From assembly GCA_001600635.1 (NCBI GenBank), contig BCKL01000002.1, forward strand, positions 375,425-439,424: DNA of 64,000 nt. The letters are read 5' to 3'. The notes below the pieces were generated by a model. It had not been told where the DNA came from. It saw nothing but the letters and a program-made list of their open reading frames with translations, and made no database searches. The position numbers were made by a program, and so were the translations under genes. Positions within the stretch are counted from its first letter, which is position 1, and every line of letters begins with the position of its first letter. Source of the stretch: Leucosporidium creatinivorum (taxonomy: Eukaryota; Basidiomycota; Microbotryomycetes; Leucosporidiales; Leucosporidiaceae). This document shows, one piece after another, positions 22,601 through 32,878 of the stretch.

Positions 22601-23213
22601 GCGGGTGATAACGTCGTGGCTGTGAGTTGCCTCGTGCTTCGAAGATCGCTGGGCCTGCTGACTCTTCCTTTTCGGCGATGAACAGGACTTCGAGGCCGAG
22701 AAGCGCGCCGAGGTTGAGCGCGACGCTCCTCGCGAGGAGGACAACACCCTTCCCGGTTGGGTACATCTCTTCTCTCCTGCCCGCTGCCTCGCCCTCTCGC
22801 TGACCCTCGCTTCCACTTCCGCTCGCAACAGGGCTCGTGGGGCGGCAAAGGCGCCAAGAAGAACAAGCACGCCAAAAAGTTCATCACCAAGATTGCTGGT
22901 ATCGCTCCCACCGCCCGCCAGGACGCCAACTTCAACAACGTCATCATTTCGGAGAAGAAGGACAAGAAGGCGCAGAAGTACTTGCTCAAGGACTTGCCGT
23001 TCCCTTACACGAGCGCGGCGCAGCACGAGCACAAGTTGAGGACGCCGATGGGTCCCGAGTGGAGCACCTCGACGGTGAGTAGTGGTTCGGAGCGGATGAG
23101 CGAGCGCCGAGCTGACCCTCGTCGACCGAATGCAGATCCTTCGCGATCAGACCCTGCCTTCGATCCTCATCAAGCCTGGAGTCACCATTCGTCCGGTCGA
23201 CAAGAAGATTTAG
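19617..23213 (+). CDS. UTP14: UTP14, U3 snoRNP / SSU processome component
   Basis: Utp14 acts in the small-subunit processome in the nucleolus, where it activates the helicase Dhr1 in yeast. The protein starts MPARNGRQPRAQQ with a basic Ser/Lys-rich region, then highly acidic blocks (SDEDDELMGF, NSDDEEIDSDQAEES). The family core includes KIDRSAAYEKTKEET, NALESSIQSLLHAG, RMRAERKAKRVAKIKSK-like basic sequence (YRAERKAKRVAKIKSKAFR), KHSSKGGRWSR, and the C-terminal GSWGGKG, FITKIAGIAPTARQD, NVIISEKKDKKA, KYLLKDLPFPYTS and ILIKPGVTIRPVDKKI. The stop is TAG 23211-23213. About seven introns. Convergent with F-box copy 2. The acidic N-terminal repeats are typical of nucleolar factors. Confidence 0.93.
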
Positions 23214-23975
23214 ACGAGGTGCCATCCCGAGTAGTTGGCTGTAATCTCGCCCGTTTCGTGCTTCGTTCCCGCCGGGTTGAGCGAGCGCCGAGAGCCGCTT
23301 CCTCGGCTTCCTCTGCTACCTCTCATTTTTCTCCTCTCTTCCCACTCCCTCTTCTCCCACCATCAAGCTCTCAAGCATCGTCGGCCCTCTCCTCCCTCAG
23401 CAAGAGGCGCCGCGATTGCCGACCCGCCCTTCCTCGCTCTCTCCTCCGGGCGAGGGCGAGCTGGGTGAGTCATATATGCCTCTTCGGAAGCATGCAGAGC
23501 TACATCAAGCTCCTCAAGCAAAGACTCTCGTCTCACCTATTGCTCAGCTCGCTTTCGAGAGAGCGAGGAAGCGACTCGGTCCAAGAGCGGACGACATTGT
23601 GCAGCTGAAGAGGTCGTGGTAGGGAGGTGTGTGTGTGCTCTTCGAGAAATGTTTTGTAATCAGACTCGCCGACTGTACGCTGTGCCGTTATTCCGCTGTG
23701 TCTGGGAGCTGCAGGGGGGCCCGAGCGAGCGAGCGCCGAGCGCCGAGCTGAGCTAATTTGTCGGCGAGAGCGAGCCTTGCGGCGGGCAGCAGCTGGTGAG
23801 GGCTCAGCAAAGTTCGCGCTCGCTGTCAGCTCTGTGCTGTGCTGCACAAGGGGCACGAAAAGCAAGTATCGACTTCAAGCATCAAGCGCCGGCCGAGCTA
23901 CTTCGCCCAGCTCGCTCCTCCTCCGCCGTCCTGCCCCTCAGCCTCAGAAGCAAGCGCGTCAACCCCGACCGCCCC
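23214..23975. other. Gap between UTP14 and F-box copy 2
   Basis: A 762-bp convergent intergenic region. It does not clearly match the 3' flanks of the other F-box copies, so copy 2 appears to be an older or more diverged member. I see no gene, RNA or repeat in it. Confidence 0.4.
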
Positions 23976-25479
23976 TCAATCCTTATCCCTCAGCATCTTC
24001 GCCCTCAACGGCGTCAAGAGCTCAACCAGCGTCTCGGCGCCCTCGAGATCCTCCGTCGCTCGCATCCTGCCCGACTCGGCGAGCATATGCCTCAGCACGT
24101 CGTCCACTCCATCGCAGCGCGTCCCCGTTTCTTTCTGACGGACACCAACGTCGGTCCCTTTGCGATGGAGGAAGGTATCGTAGGGGCGAGGGATGGAGAG
24201 GGAAATGCCCGGCCTTCTGGTGAGCTGAGTGAAGTTGGCGACGGTGGAGGGTCCTGTGTATGATCTGCTACCATTGGGGTAGATGATGAGGCGGAGGTGG
24301 CAGAAGCGCGCGAGGGTCCTGTGGAGGTCGTTTAGAGCGGCGCGAGCTTCGGAATGGGAATGGGTCGACTTCGACTCGCGATCCAGATGGATGTGCAAAG
24401 AGGCTAGGGGAGCGGCTTTGATGAGCGAGATTTGGGAGGAGATGTGTTCAAGCGTTCCCCGCAAGTCAAGACGTCGAAGCTGGGGGAAGGCCGAGCTTCT
24501 AGCCCTCACGTATTCGCCGAAAGCCGGCAGCGATTCGGCGACTAAGTCCGTGATCATGGGGTCGAGGGCAACGAGGGTGTCTGCGAAGTGCTCAACAAAC
24601 GTCCAAACGCCTCCAGTGAACGCATCGTGCGTGCTGGAGAAGTCGAACGAGCTCAGCTCGTTCGACTTCCACCGTCCTGTGTCGACGGTGTCCTCCAAAG
24701 CGGCGGCAGCTGTCGTCTCCATGTTGTAAAGGCCCAGCTTACGAAGGTGGTAGAAGTTTGCGATGACCTCGACTGCCGCACAAGTGTCCTCGGTGTCGTC
24801 CAGGTCGAGTTCGAGAGCGCGGAGCTGTGTGAAGGGGGGTAGAACCCATGCTAGCGACTCCGGCGAGAGATCTGGCAGGGCCAGATCCTCGATTTGCGTA
24901 GCTGAAGCGATCATGGCGTCTCGATACCTGGCCTGCTTGTCGGTAGGGGTCTCGCTTCCTACGCCGAAGAGCAAGAGGAACGGCTTGAAGTCGAACACCA
25001 TGCGCTCGAGGTTCTTGAAGTGCGGCAGGAACCGCAAGAGGGAGACCTGGTCCTCGAATGTTGCTCCAGCTGCGAAGCGAACTCCTGTGACGGAGGTGCC
25101 GTAGCGGCGAACGATGTCGAAGGTGAAGATGTCGTCGCTGCAACCCCGAGAGGTTACGTCCTGCGAGCCGTTTGACGCATGAGCACGCGTGCGAGTAAGC
25201 ATCTATGTGAGGAATCTAACTCACCTTGAAGAACTCCACATCGGCGCATGAGCGCCATTCTCGGCTCAACGAGCGCAGAGCAACGAGACTTCGACCGTTC
25301 CAATCACATCCACTCAGCAATGTATCCCACTCCTCGGAGGTGTAAGCTTCCACTCGCTCGCAGTATTGGTGGTCTTGCGCTGACGCCAAGCGCGCAATAA
25401 CACCTTTCAGCTCCCGAGGCAGGTCGCCGAGCGAGGTGGGACGCCGAGCGGGAGGATTGTCGGCGGAGGAGGTAGACAT
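23976..25479 (-). CDS. F-box-like/LRR-like family protein, copy 2 (diverged)
   Basis: Family member starting MSTSSADNPPARRPTS (ATG at 25479), with the F-box-like helix LGDLPRELKGVIARLA and the later NGRSLVALRSLSREW. Exon 1 is 25225-25479 (85 codons); the intron is 25161-25224; exon 2 is 23976-25160 (395 codons with stop), giving 479 aa. The intron sits at the family position, right after the FF-K end of the F-box-like part, phase 0. The rest is leucine-rich (LRALELDLDD, RKLGLYNME, LRRLDLRGTLEHI) and ends MLRDKD. It is the most diverged of the five and shares little 3' flank. Convergent with UTP14. Function inferred only from the weak F-box resemblance. Confidence 0.8.
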
Positions 25480-26118
25480 GGTGCGAGGGAGAGCGCGAGA
25501 GGCTAGGGTGATGAGGGTCAAGCTGTGCTTGCGCTAGGCAAAGAGCGGCCAGCGAGATTGGGGGGGATGAGGGGACGGAGGAAGGAGATGGGAGCAGCGA
25601 CGGGCGATTCAAAAGCTGTAGGGGTGTTGGAGGGTCAGCGGCAGCTCAAACATAGTGTTATATTCGACGCACTTGTAGCGAGCGCGAGAGTCACGAGCAG
25701 CGAGCTTTCAGAGCGAGCGAGCGGGTTCGAGCGCCCTGTTCGAGCAGATCATAATCGTCAGCAGGGAGCTGGAGGGCGATACAGAGCAGCACAAAATCAC
25801 CAGCAGCTTCGTGTTCAGTCGCCGGTGTTGTCCTGGTCTAGCAGCAGCGAAGTCGAGAGCGAGCGAGAAACGAGGTGAGCGTAGGAAAGCAAGAGGTAGG
25901 AGCGCGTCGAGAGCTGAGGAGGGTGCACTTGATGCGGAGGCGGCAGCGGCTGCAAGACGCTATCTGAGCTCGATACGGATCTCTGACCCACTGCATAGCT
26001 TTCTGCAGCTCTCTAGCCTGTCGCTCGGCGCTGCTCCCCCTTTCGCTCTCTCGCCGCTGCTCAAGTCGTTGGAACTTATGGGCATCATAGGGAGCGATAG
26101 ATAGAGGGGATTACTTTG
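25480..26118 (-). promoter_or_regulatory. Conserved 5' leader of F-box copy 2
   Basis: Reverse-strand sequence here matches the leader of copy 1: the CACCAGCAGCTTCGTGTT / AAGCTGCTGGTGAG donor near 25,797-25,815, the exon-like block near 25,690-25,735, and the distal end at about 26,116 that mirrors window positions 1-80. It places the distal boundary of the duplicated unit near 26,118, although the copy 1 side cannot be seen. Confidence 0.6.
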
Positions 26119-26314
26119 GCTGTGCCGCAATGTGCGCGCTCTCATCCTGCGCTGCAGCTCATTCTCGGCGACGGGTTCACCTTCGCCGAGCAGAGCCGTG
26201 CGCCGTGCTGGTCATTCGGCTCACTTTCGCACTCACTGAAACGCTGAAGATGATGTGTTACTGCTTTTGAGTTCATGTCTGTACACTAAGAGCCTGCTTC
26301 CGCTGCTCGTCGAC

Positions 26315-26709
26315 TCAGTTTCCCTTCACTCGGCCGTCGGGTTCCCCATCCTTGCGAAGTCCGTCGTTCTCAGTGGGCCTGTCGCGTAGATCTGGTCAGC
26401 ACAAGGGTGATCGCAGAGTCTGACTGAACTGCTCACTTGTAATCGGCGCCGTCTGATCCGCTCTCGCCAGCCGACTCCGAGTCGGCGCTCGCCGAGCCGC
26501 CGGTCTTTCCACCCTGCTTGCCGAGCTCACTCGCGCGCTCATGGTCGGCTCCAAAGCCGTGCTCGGGGTTGACGCGCTTGTCGGGAGTTCCGTCCTGCTT
26601 GAGTCCATCGCTGTGGAGGGAGAGAGTGTTAGCGTCGAACGAAGGAGGAAGCGATCGCCGAGCTTGGGTGAAGAGCTGCTTACTGCTCGGAGGGCTTGTA
26701 GGTCGACAT
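26315..26709 (-). CDS. Small KGG/CON-10-like hydrophilic protein with two repeats
   Basis: An 87-aa very polar protein read from three exons: 26684-26709, 26437-26610 and 26315-26378 (88 codons with TGA). It has two related motifs: STYKPSEHDGLKQDGTPDKR at the N-terminus and YKPTENDGLRKDGEPDGR at the C-terminus, on either side of ASELGKQGGKTGG and an acidic Ser/Ala stretch. The KQGGKTGG part resembles the KGG motif of fungal conidiation/stress small proteins. The last intron uses the acceptor CGCGACAG; only this choice restores the second repeat in frame, so I prefer it over a stop right after DYK. Likely cytosolic, intrinsically disordered and stress-related (inference). Confidence 0.7.
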
Positions 26710-27665
26710 GATGGTGTGGTTGGAAAAGTGAAGCGTGCGTGGAAGGGCGAGTGAGGAGGTGTCCGAAGTGTGTTGAAGCCGAGTGAGGTGAAGGAAGGAG
26801 AGAGTGATTCGGCGCTCTCGCTTCCTTTAATACTCGCGATCTCGGTGGCAGTGATGTAAAGACCTTCAAGAATCGGTCGACAATACGGCGATTTGACCAC
26901 TTCGCAGCTCGCAAGTAGCTCGAGATGCCTTCTACGTAACTCGCTGCCCGAGGCTGCCTCTCATCGGAGACTTCACTCACAAGCCAAATTGTGGTGATCT
27001 TGGAAAGCTGACGACTTCGTCCCGCTAGTTACTTCGACCTTGGATGCTCCTTCGTGACCTCGAGCAACCCGTACATCATGCGAGCTACCTCTAGAGACCT
27101 CGCGATCCTCGCGCACGGCCCCTCAAGCTCATCGCCGAGCTCACACCTGGCCATCGTGTCGCGCGGTGGATACATGCAACATGATGTCGCATGTGGTCGG
27201 AGAGCTCACGTTTCATCTTGGCGCCGGTAGCGGCACCGCCGGCACCAAAGTCGCGACGTCGGAGCAGCGTCGGCCAGACGACGTGCCAGCGCCGAAAAGT
27301 CTTCAGTCCCAGCGCTCGGTGCACAGTGCGCGGTCCACGACTGCAGGCAGCCCAACTTATCAAGCACGTGACAGTATCGATTCCGAAACCGAGACTGTTG
27401 CCAAGCACGTGACAGTATCGATTCCGAAACCGAGACTGTTGCCTACATCGCCCATTCGCTGGCTCACTCGCTCGCCGTTCATCCTCGGCTCAGCAAAGTT
27501 CCAGCGAATATGCCTCTAGGGTTGCAGGGGGACCGAGACGACGAAGGGGGAATAGTAAGAAAAGATATCTACAATGAAGGGGTACTGATGGGTAATAAGA
27601 GAGTGAGAATTCGCAGCGAACTGCGAGTCGGCCGCCGCGCCGGGCGAGCGTTAAGAAAACCTGGT
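26710..27665. other. Intergenic region, KGG-gene promoter and permease 3' end
   Basis: About 950 bp between the KGG-like gene start and the permease stop. The only clear structure is the two-unit direct repeat with CACGTG boxes at 27,361-27,442. No gene was recognised. Confidence 0.45.
27361..27442. repeat. Two perfect 41-bp tandem units, each with a CACGTG E-box
   Basis: Positions 27361-27401 and 27402-27442 are identical. Each unit contains GCACGTGAC, a core site for bHLH-type regulators (Cbf1/Pho4/SREBP-like). It lies ~650 bp upstream of the KGG-like gene and ~220 bp past the permease stop. A perfect duplication implies it is recent. A role as a regulatory site is inference. Confidence 0.7.
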
Positions 27666-30600
27666 CTAATAGCTAACGTGAACCTGTCGCTCTGGCACTT
27701 GGGCCATCTCATAGTCCTGACCGCCACTCTTGCCGTCCCATGAACCATCCTGCACCGGCTCGACGGTGGTGTCGACGTCGTCGGCCGTGACTGCAGCCGC
27801 GAGGAGAGTGGGGTAGTGAGGGAACAAGAAGTTGAGGGTGACGTAGAGGGCGCAGGCGGGGACGTAGCCGGTGATGAAGCCTGTTGGTTGGGTGAGAAAC
27901 GACATTAGCGCCGAGCGATATGAAGCGGGCGCTAGAGAAGCGAGAAAGACGAACCAGGGGCGTAGTACCACGAGATATTGCCGACGTAGATGGAAGGAGT
28001 GACAGCGTTGATGAGTCCAGGCTGTCGCAGGAGGAGGAGGTCAGCACCGCGGCGACCTCTGGGCAAGAGCGAAGGGACGAACGAGGTTGGGAGCGATGCA
28101 AGCGACGACGGTGACGACTGCACGCCAGTTGAACCCAGCCTCGTATCGGTCTGCAGAGACAAAACGATGAGCTACAGCGAAGGGGTGCGCGAGAGGAGTG
28201 AGACGTACAGATGCCGTGAGCGTCGTAGAGCTCGGGACTGCGGAGGGGAGCTGGTTAGCGGACGTTCTGAGAAGATGATATGTCGAGACGTACACGTGGT
28301 AGGCGCGCTTCTTGACCAACCAGTAGTCGACTGTGAGGATGGCCGCCATGGGAGCCTGCAAGCGAGCGAAGGTCAGGAGAGGAGCGACGTCGGCGTTGGC
28401 TCGCGGCGCACCATGACGACACTGTATCCAGACTGCAGACGTAGATGGGTCAGCGATATGTTCTCGGCGAGCGAAGGAGAGATCCGAAGCTCACCATGAA
28501 GTTGAGGAAGCTTAGAGCGCTAGAGAGTACGAGCCAGGGGACCTGCGAGGAGACCGTAGGTCAGTTGCGATCTCCGTGTCTGCGAGCGAGTACTCACCAT
28601 TGCCCATCCTAATCGTGCGCAACAAATGAAAGGCAGAACAGGTCAGTTCAAGAGCTGGGAAGGACTTGAAGGCGACGACGAACCTCCAATGAGAGCCGTG
28701 ACTGCGGTGGAAGAGCAATCAGCTTCATACCCTAATAAAACAGCGATGTATACGACTCACTGATCTGACCACGAGTGATGTTGATGTAGCGAGGGAAGAG
28801 GGTGACGAGATCGTTGGCGGCCGAGATCGAGTTGGTCGAGATGTTGCCAGCGATACCTCCGACCATCCATCCGACGGCGCAGAAGAAGACGGCGGCGCGG
28901 TTGTCCCACTGAGCAAGGATGTCGAAGCTGTGCGAGATAGAGAAGTTCAGCGAGAGCTCCCTCTCGGCGAGAGCAAAGGCGAGAGCGACCTACGGCGACC
29001 ACAGAGGCTCGCCGCCGTAGAGGGCGGTCGAGGCGGAGGCCCCAAAGATTCCGGTGAGGCAGATGAAGAGACCGCAGATGGGGATCTGTGAACGCGGGCG
29101 AGGTCAGCATGGCGACGGCGTGGTCCGAGTAGGCGAGAGAGAACGAACGGCGGGGAATCTGCGAAGCGATTCGGGTCAGCGAGGCTACGCAACAGCTGCG
29201 AGAGAGTACTCGCTGCATCCACTGAGCCTTGGTCGACGAGGCGTACCGAGTGAAGTCGGGAGCGTTGACGGCGAGAGTCGCCCTATGCTCGAACAGGTCA
29301 GCTAGATGCCGCGCGCTGCAGGAGCCGGGAAGGGGCACACCAGTTGCCCATGACGGAAGCAAGAGAGAGTAGCCAAGCCTTGGAGAAGTCGGAGCCGGTA
29401 GCGACGGGAGCTTGAGCCACGAGGGGTCCTCCGCCGCCAGCAGCGTGAACGAGGTAACCCATCATGCCGAGAGCCGTGGCGGGCACGATGATGCCTGTGT
29501 GATAGCATGTCAGCGTGGACTCGTGTTGGACAACGACCGCCACTCACACTTGGCCATGAAGAACCAACGGAGCTTGTTCGGGCCGATGAAGAAGAAGGGA
29601 AGCTGGATGACCGAGCTGCAGGTAGACGAGGTCAGAATGATGGCGCCTTCGATTTGAGAATGGTACTTACAAGAGGAAGAAGCTGAGCATATCCTTGGTG
29701 GTGACTGCAGAAGAGTACGAGGAGTCAGCAGAAGCTCCTCAATCTCGGCGCGAGCGAACTCACAGCCGGCCGAGGCAGGGAGGTGGTTGGCGATGTTGTT
29801 GTACGAGGGCCAGATGGCGCGCAGCGCCTGGGTCATAGCCGATCCTCCATTGTAAGCTGTGGTGAAGAGGAACGTTAGCTTGGCTCCAGCGACGGAGGAC
29901 TAGCCAGCGCACTCTGAATTCCAAACCTGCGCCGAGGGACGGTTAGCAGCGCACAAGGACATGTAGGAGACTCGGCAGCTCACCAGAACCATGCTAGAAT
30001 CATACGAGAGATGATGGGGAAGTACGAGAAGTAGACGCCAAAGGAAGCACGAGCGGCGACGGGGAAAGGAATGCTGCGAACGCCGAGGTCGGGTCAGCGC
30101 GGCGCTCGAGTCCGCTTCAAGGCGGCAACTCACCGAAGGTGCGACCCGATGGCACCGTTCAGGATGATGGGCACCGCAATCAAGCAGTTGCCCACGAGGA
30201 CGACGACTGTGAAACGCGAGAGAAGGTTGGTTCAAAGGAGCCTTCGATTTCGGCGTAGGCCGACGGGAACTCACTCAGCGAGTGCTTGATGTCGAGTCCG
30301 ATGCCGACGAGTGAGCCTCCGGTTTGCCATGCGGTAGAGTCCATGGCCGCTGTGCCATAGAAACAAGCAACACTAGCGTCAGCTCGACCCTTCGCACGAG
30401 TCCAGAGGAGCGCTTCTTCGGCTGGGGAAGTCGAGCGAGCGAAAGAACGCTCACCAGAGACCCAGAAAGTCCACCATGTTACAGCACCCCAAGTTCGCTG
30501 GTTCGGGAGCGTAGGATCAAGGTCTGACGATAGGGAAGAAGGTCGTTAGCGCGGTGGAGAAGGGGTCGTGCTGCTGTGAGCTCGTGAAGTCGCTGCCACT

Positions 30601-30814
30601 CACCTGCGTTGGTGTAGGTGCCCTCGGGAGCACTGTACGATATCAACCATGGATTATAGTCAGCTGCTGCTCACTTCCTAGCCCTCGTCAGCTCGATAAG
30701 CCGTCGACAAAAGACGCACAGAGTTGAAGGCTGTCGAGGCAAGGCTACAGATAACCCTGGCCTTTGTACCATCAAGGGCCCTTCGTTGTTCACCTTGCGA
30801 TGAAACAGTCCCAT
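27666..30814 (-). CDS. NCS1-family permease (uracil/allantoin/Fur type)
   Basis: A polytopic plasma-membrane symporter of the nucleobase:cation symporter-1 family, probably taking up uracil, allantoin or a related compound. The N-terminus is MGLFHRKVNNEG (ATG at 30814), followed by the hallmark NADLDPTLPNQRTW and WWTFWVS. Later segments include FPVAARASFGVYFSYFP, YNGGSAMTQALRAIWPSY, NHLPASAG, VNAPDFTRYA, GNISTNSISAANDL, INITRGQIITA, SGYSVVMAPMAAIL and the tail ERQVHVSY before TAG at 27666. The wording fits the Fur/Dal branch (uracil, allantoin, uridine, thiamine) and not the cytosine-purine branch; substrate cannot be told. The gene is cut by many (about 15 or more) short introns, each with a CTGAC-like branch site. 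Confidence 0.88.
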
Positions 30815-32609
30815 CTTTGGAGCGCCAACGACGTGAGATGAGGAAGGAAAGAAGGGCGGAGGGGCCGTCGGACGTCGGAAGATGGGGGAGAGAGAAGCAG
30901 TGCCGACGAGCGAACGCTTGGGGAACAGCGAGAGGAGGGAGGGGGGGAAAGTCGAAACGAAGGTCAAGGCAGGTGCTAAACCAACGCTGCTCGCTGTTGG
31001 AGGTGAACAGGCCGCCCCTCTGAAAGAAACGCACGAGAAGGGTGAGAAGCAAGCCAGGGCGTGCGGAGGTCGAAGTTCGCTCTGACTGCCCCGGAGTCCA
31101 TCTCTGCACCATAATAGCGTCTGTGGTCTTGCTCGGTACAGCATCGGGGCTCGATTGTCAGGAAGAACTTAGATCTATCGTCGGATCCACTCGACTGCAG
31201 CTGGATCTCTTAGCAGGCAGCAGCTCGGCGCTCGGATCAGAGCAAGCGCCGCCCTACCGCAGAGCAGCTCTGTGCTCGTAGGATGTCGCAATCTTGCTCG
31301 GGGGCGCAGTGTGTACTGTTGAGGTTCATGCACCATATCACATCCGAGCGAAATCTCTGTTCAAGGGGACGGAGGGATCGCTAGAAGATGAGAAGCGCTC
31401 CACGAGCTAAGCTGATCGCGGGGCAAGGGTGGAGGGCATCCTTCTTGATGCAGCATAGTCCTCTCTCCGCGCGTCGCTGTAGATCAACCCTCTGCAACTC
31501 GACTGCAGCCTGCTCGAGCTGTCGCAAAAGAGTTCGCAGCTCGGAGTTCGACGTCTCGGCGTACGGAGTCCGTCTCGCCTGGCCATCCATCCCGCCAAGT
31601 TCAACGCCAGTCTCTTTCCCCCTCTTCAATCGTCGTGGCGACAACGTTGAGCACGGAGCGCGAGGCGGTGAAAGCGATCAGCCACATCGAGCAATTGCCG
31701 TTGCCCCGAGCTTTCATCGCGAGGCGCCGCCCTGTGGCTAGTCTTCGCACTTTGTTCATAGACGATGTAAGAGCGCAATCATACATTAAATGTGAGAGAT
31801 GAGCTCTCGTTTGACTCCCTGTAGCAAGACCCGTACCGAGGCTGTTCATACAGCAGAGCTGAGGCAGGTAGTGGGCTCGGCCGTCACTCGGCGCTCGCTC
31901 CGGTGCTGCTGAAGATGCGCTTTGGGTACGTTTGAGCTCGCTTGTCCCCTCAGCAGACACTCTTATACCTTTGATTTAAGAGTGGATGTGCTTCTGAGCA
32001 GCAAAAACTGGCCGAACGATGGGTTCGCCGACTCGGTTCGATTCTTCAAGTTGAACTTGGCTACCGCTCGACGACCAAAGAGTCTTCGAGAGAGGTCCGC
32101 TAGGCTCTTCTTCTACTGGCAGCGAGTTTCAACAGTATTGCTCAGCGAGCAAGAGCCATCTGTACAGTCTCCGCGATTCGCTGCTGCACGATTTCGGCGG
32201 AAGGGGCACGTTCGAAGGGCGAATAGATGGGCTCGGACGGGGTGATGCACTGTACGAGACCGCTCGGGAGGTCGTCTGTACCAGATTGAGATCCATTTAC
32301 GAAGCCTCCAAAGAAGGGGCAGAGGAGTGACGTTACGAAGCTTGCGCAGTGTCCGGCGCGAGAGCTAAAGTTGCTCTCGCCAGGTGGGAGGGTGCAGAAG
32401 GGTCGCAGAGGAAGCCTTTGCGCCGGTGGTGAGCTTGACTCGGAGTCTGGTACATGGATCGGTGTGCTGTAGGTTGAATGAGCGGTGAGGTAGCAGGAGA
32501 AAGAGCGAAGAGAGACAGAGGCGGCAGAGATGAGAGTTGTCTACCACGCGTCGCTCAGAAACGCTCAGCTTGTTCTGATCGAACGCGCGGATTTAACGAC
32601 GTCTCTCTC
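30815..32609. other. 1.8-kb intergenic region without recognised gene
   Basis: Between the permease start and U6. Open frames here are short, unspliced-looking and low in family resemblance on both strands. It must hold the permease promoter, and its right end the U6 promoter. I see no repeat or RNA. A small unrecognised gene cannot be excluded. Confidence 0.4.
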
Positions 32610-32634
32610 GCCACTCTTCGGAGTGTGCATACAT

Positions 32635-32666
<32 letters not shown>

Positions 32667-32810
32667 GGCCCCTGCACAAGGATGACACATGGTTAGTATT
32701 TCAAGCATCACACGAAAGTTCATCTCAGTGTGCACCGGTCTAAAACGTCCTTCTCCCCTTCCTTCTAATAGCAGTCAGAAAGGGTGCTCTACGGAGTAAC
32801 ATTTTTTTTT
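32610..32810 (+). ncRNA. U6: U6 spliceosomal snRNA, unusually long 3' part (possible intron)
   Basis: The U6 core is unmistakable: a 5' CACTC-TTCG-GAGTG hairpin (32612-32625), CATACATTAAAATTGG, the ACAGAGA box (32650-32656), the AGC triad (32662-32664), and the internal stem-loop through GATGACAC (~32688). U6 forms the catalytic centre of the spliceosome by pairing with the 5' splice site and U2. In most species a T-run terminator lies ~25 nt past GATGACAC; here the first T-run (nine Ts) is at about 32,802-32,810, some 115 nt away. A possible spliceosomal intron GTTAGT...CTAATAGCAG at 32692-32774 would bring the tail to normal length. Likely Pol III transcribed. Confidence 0.92.
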
Positions 32811-32878
32811 CGATTCTTGCCCCCTGGGGTGCGAGCGAGGACGGGTGCGAGAAGGAGCAGCCGAGCTGACATCTGGAA

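Noticed and set aside
22172-23032. 286-residue minus-strand frame
   Set aside because: Antisense to UTP14 exons; low-complexity Leu/Arg content only.
25720-25745. GGGTTCGAG, tRNA B-box-like
   Set aside because: It is part of the repeated F-box leader; no A box, cloverleaf or T-run around it.
30815-32600. Hidden protein gene in the 1.8-kb gap
   Set aside because: Only short frames with no family signal and no consistent intron phases were seen on either strand.
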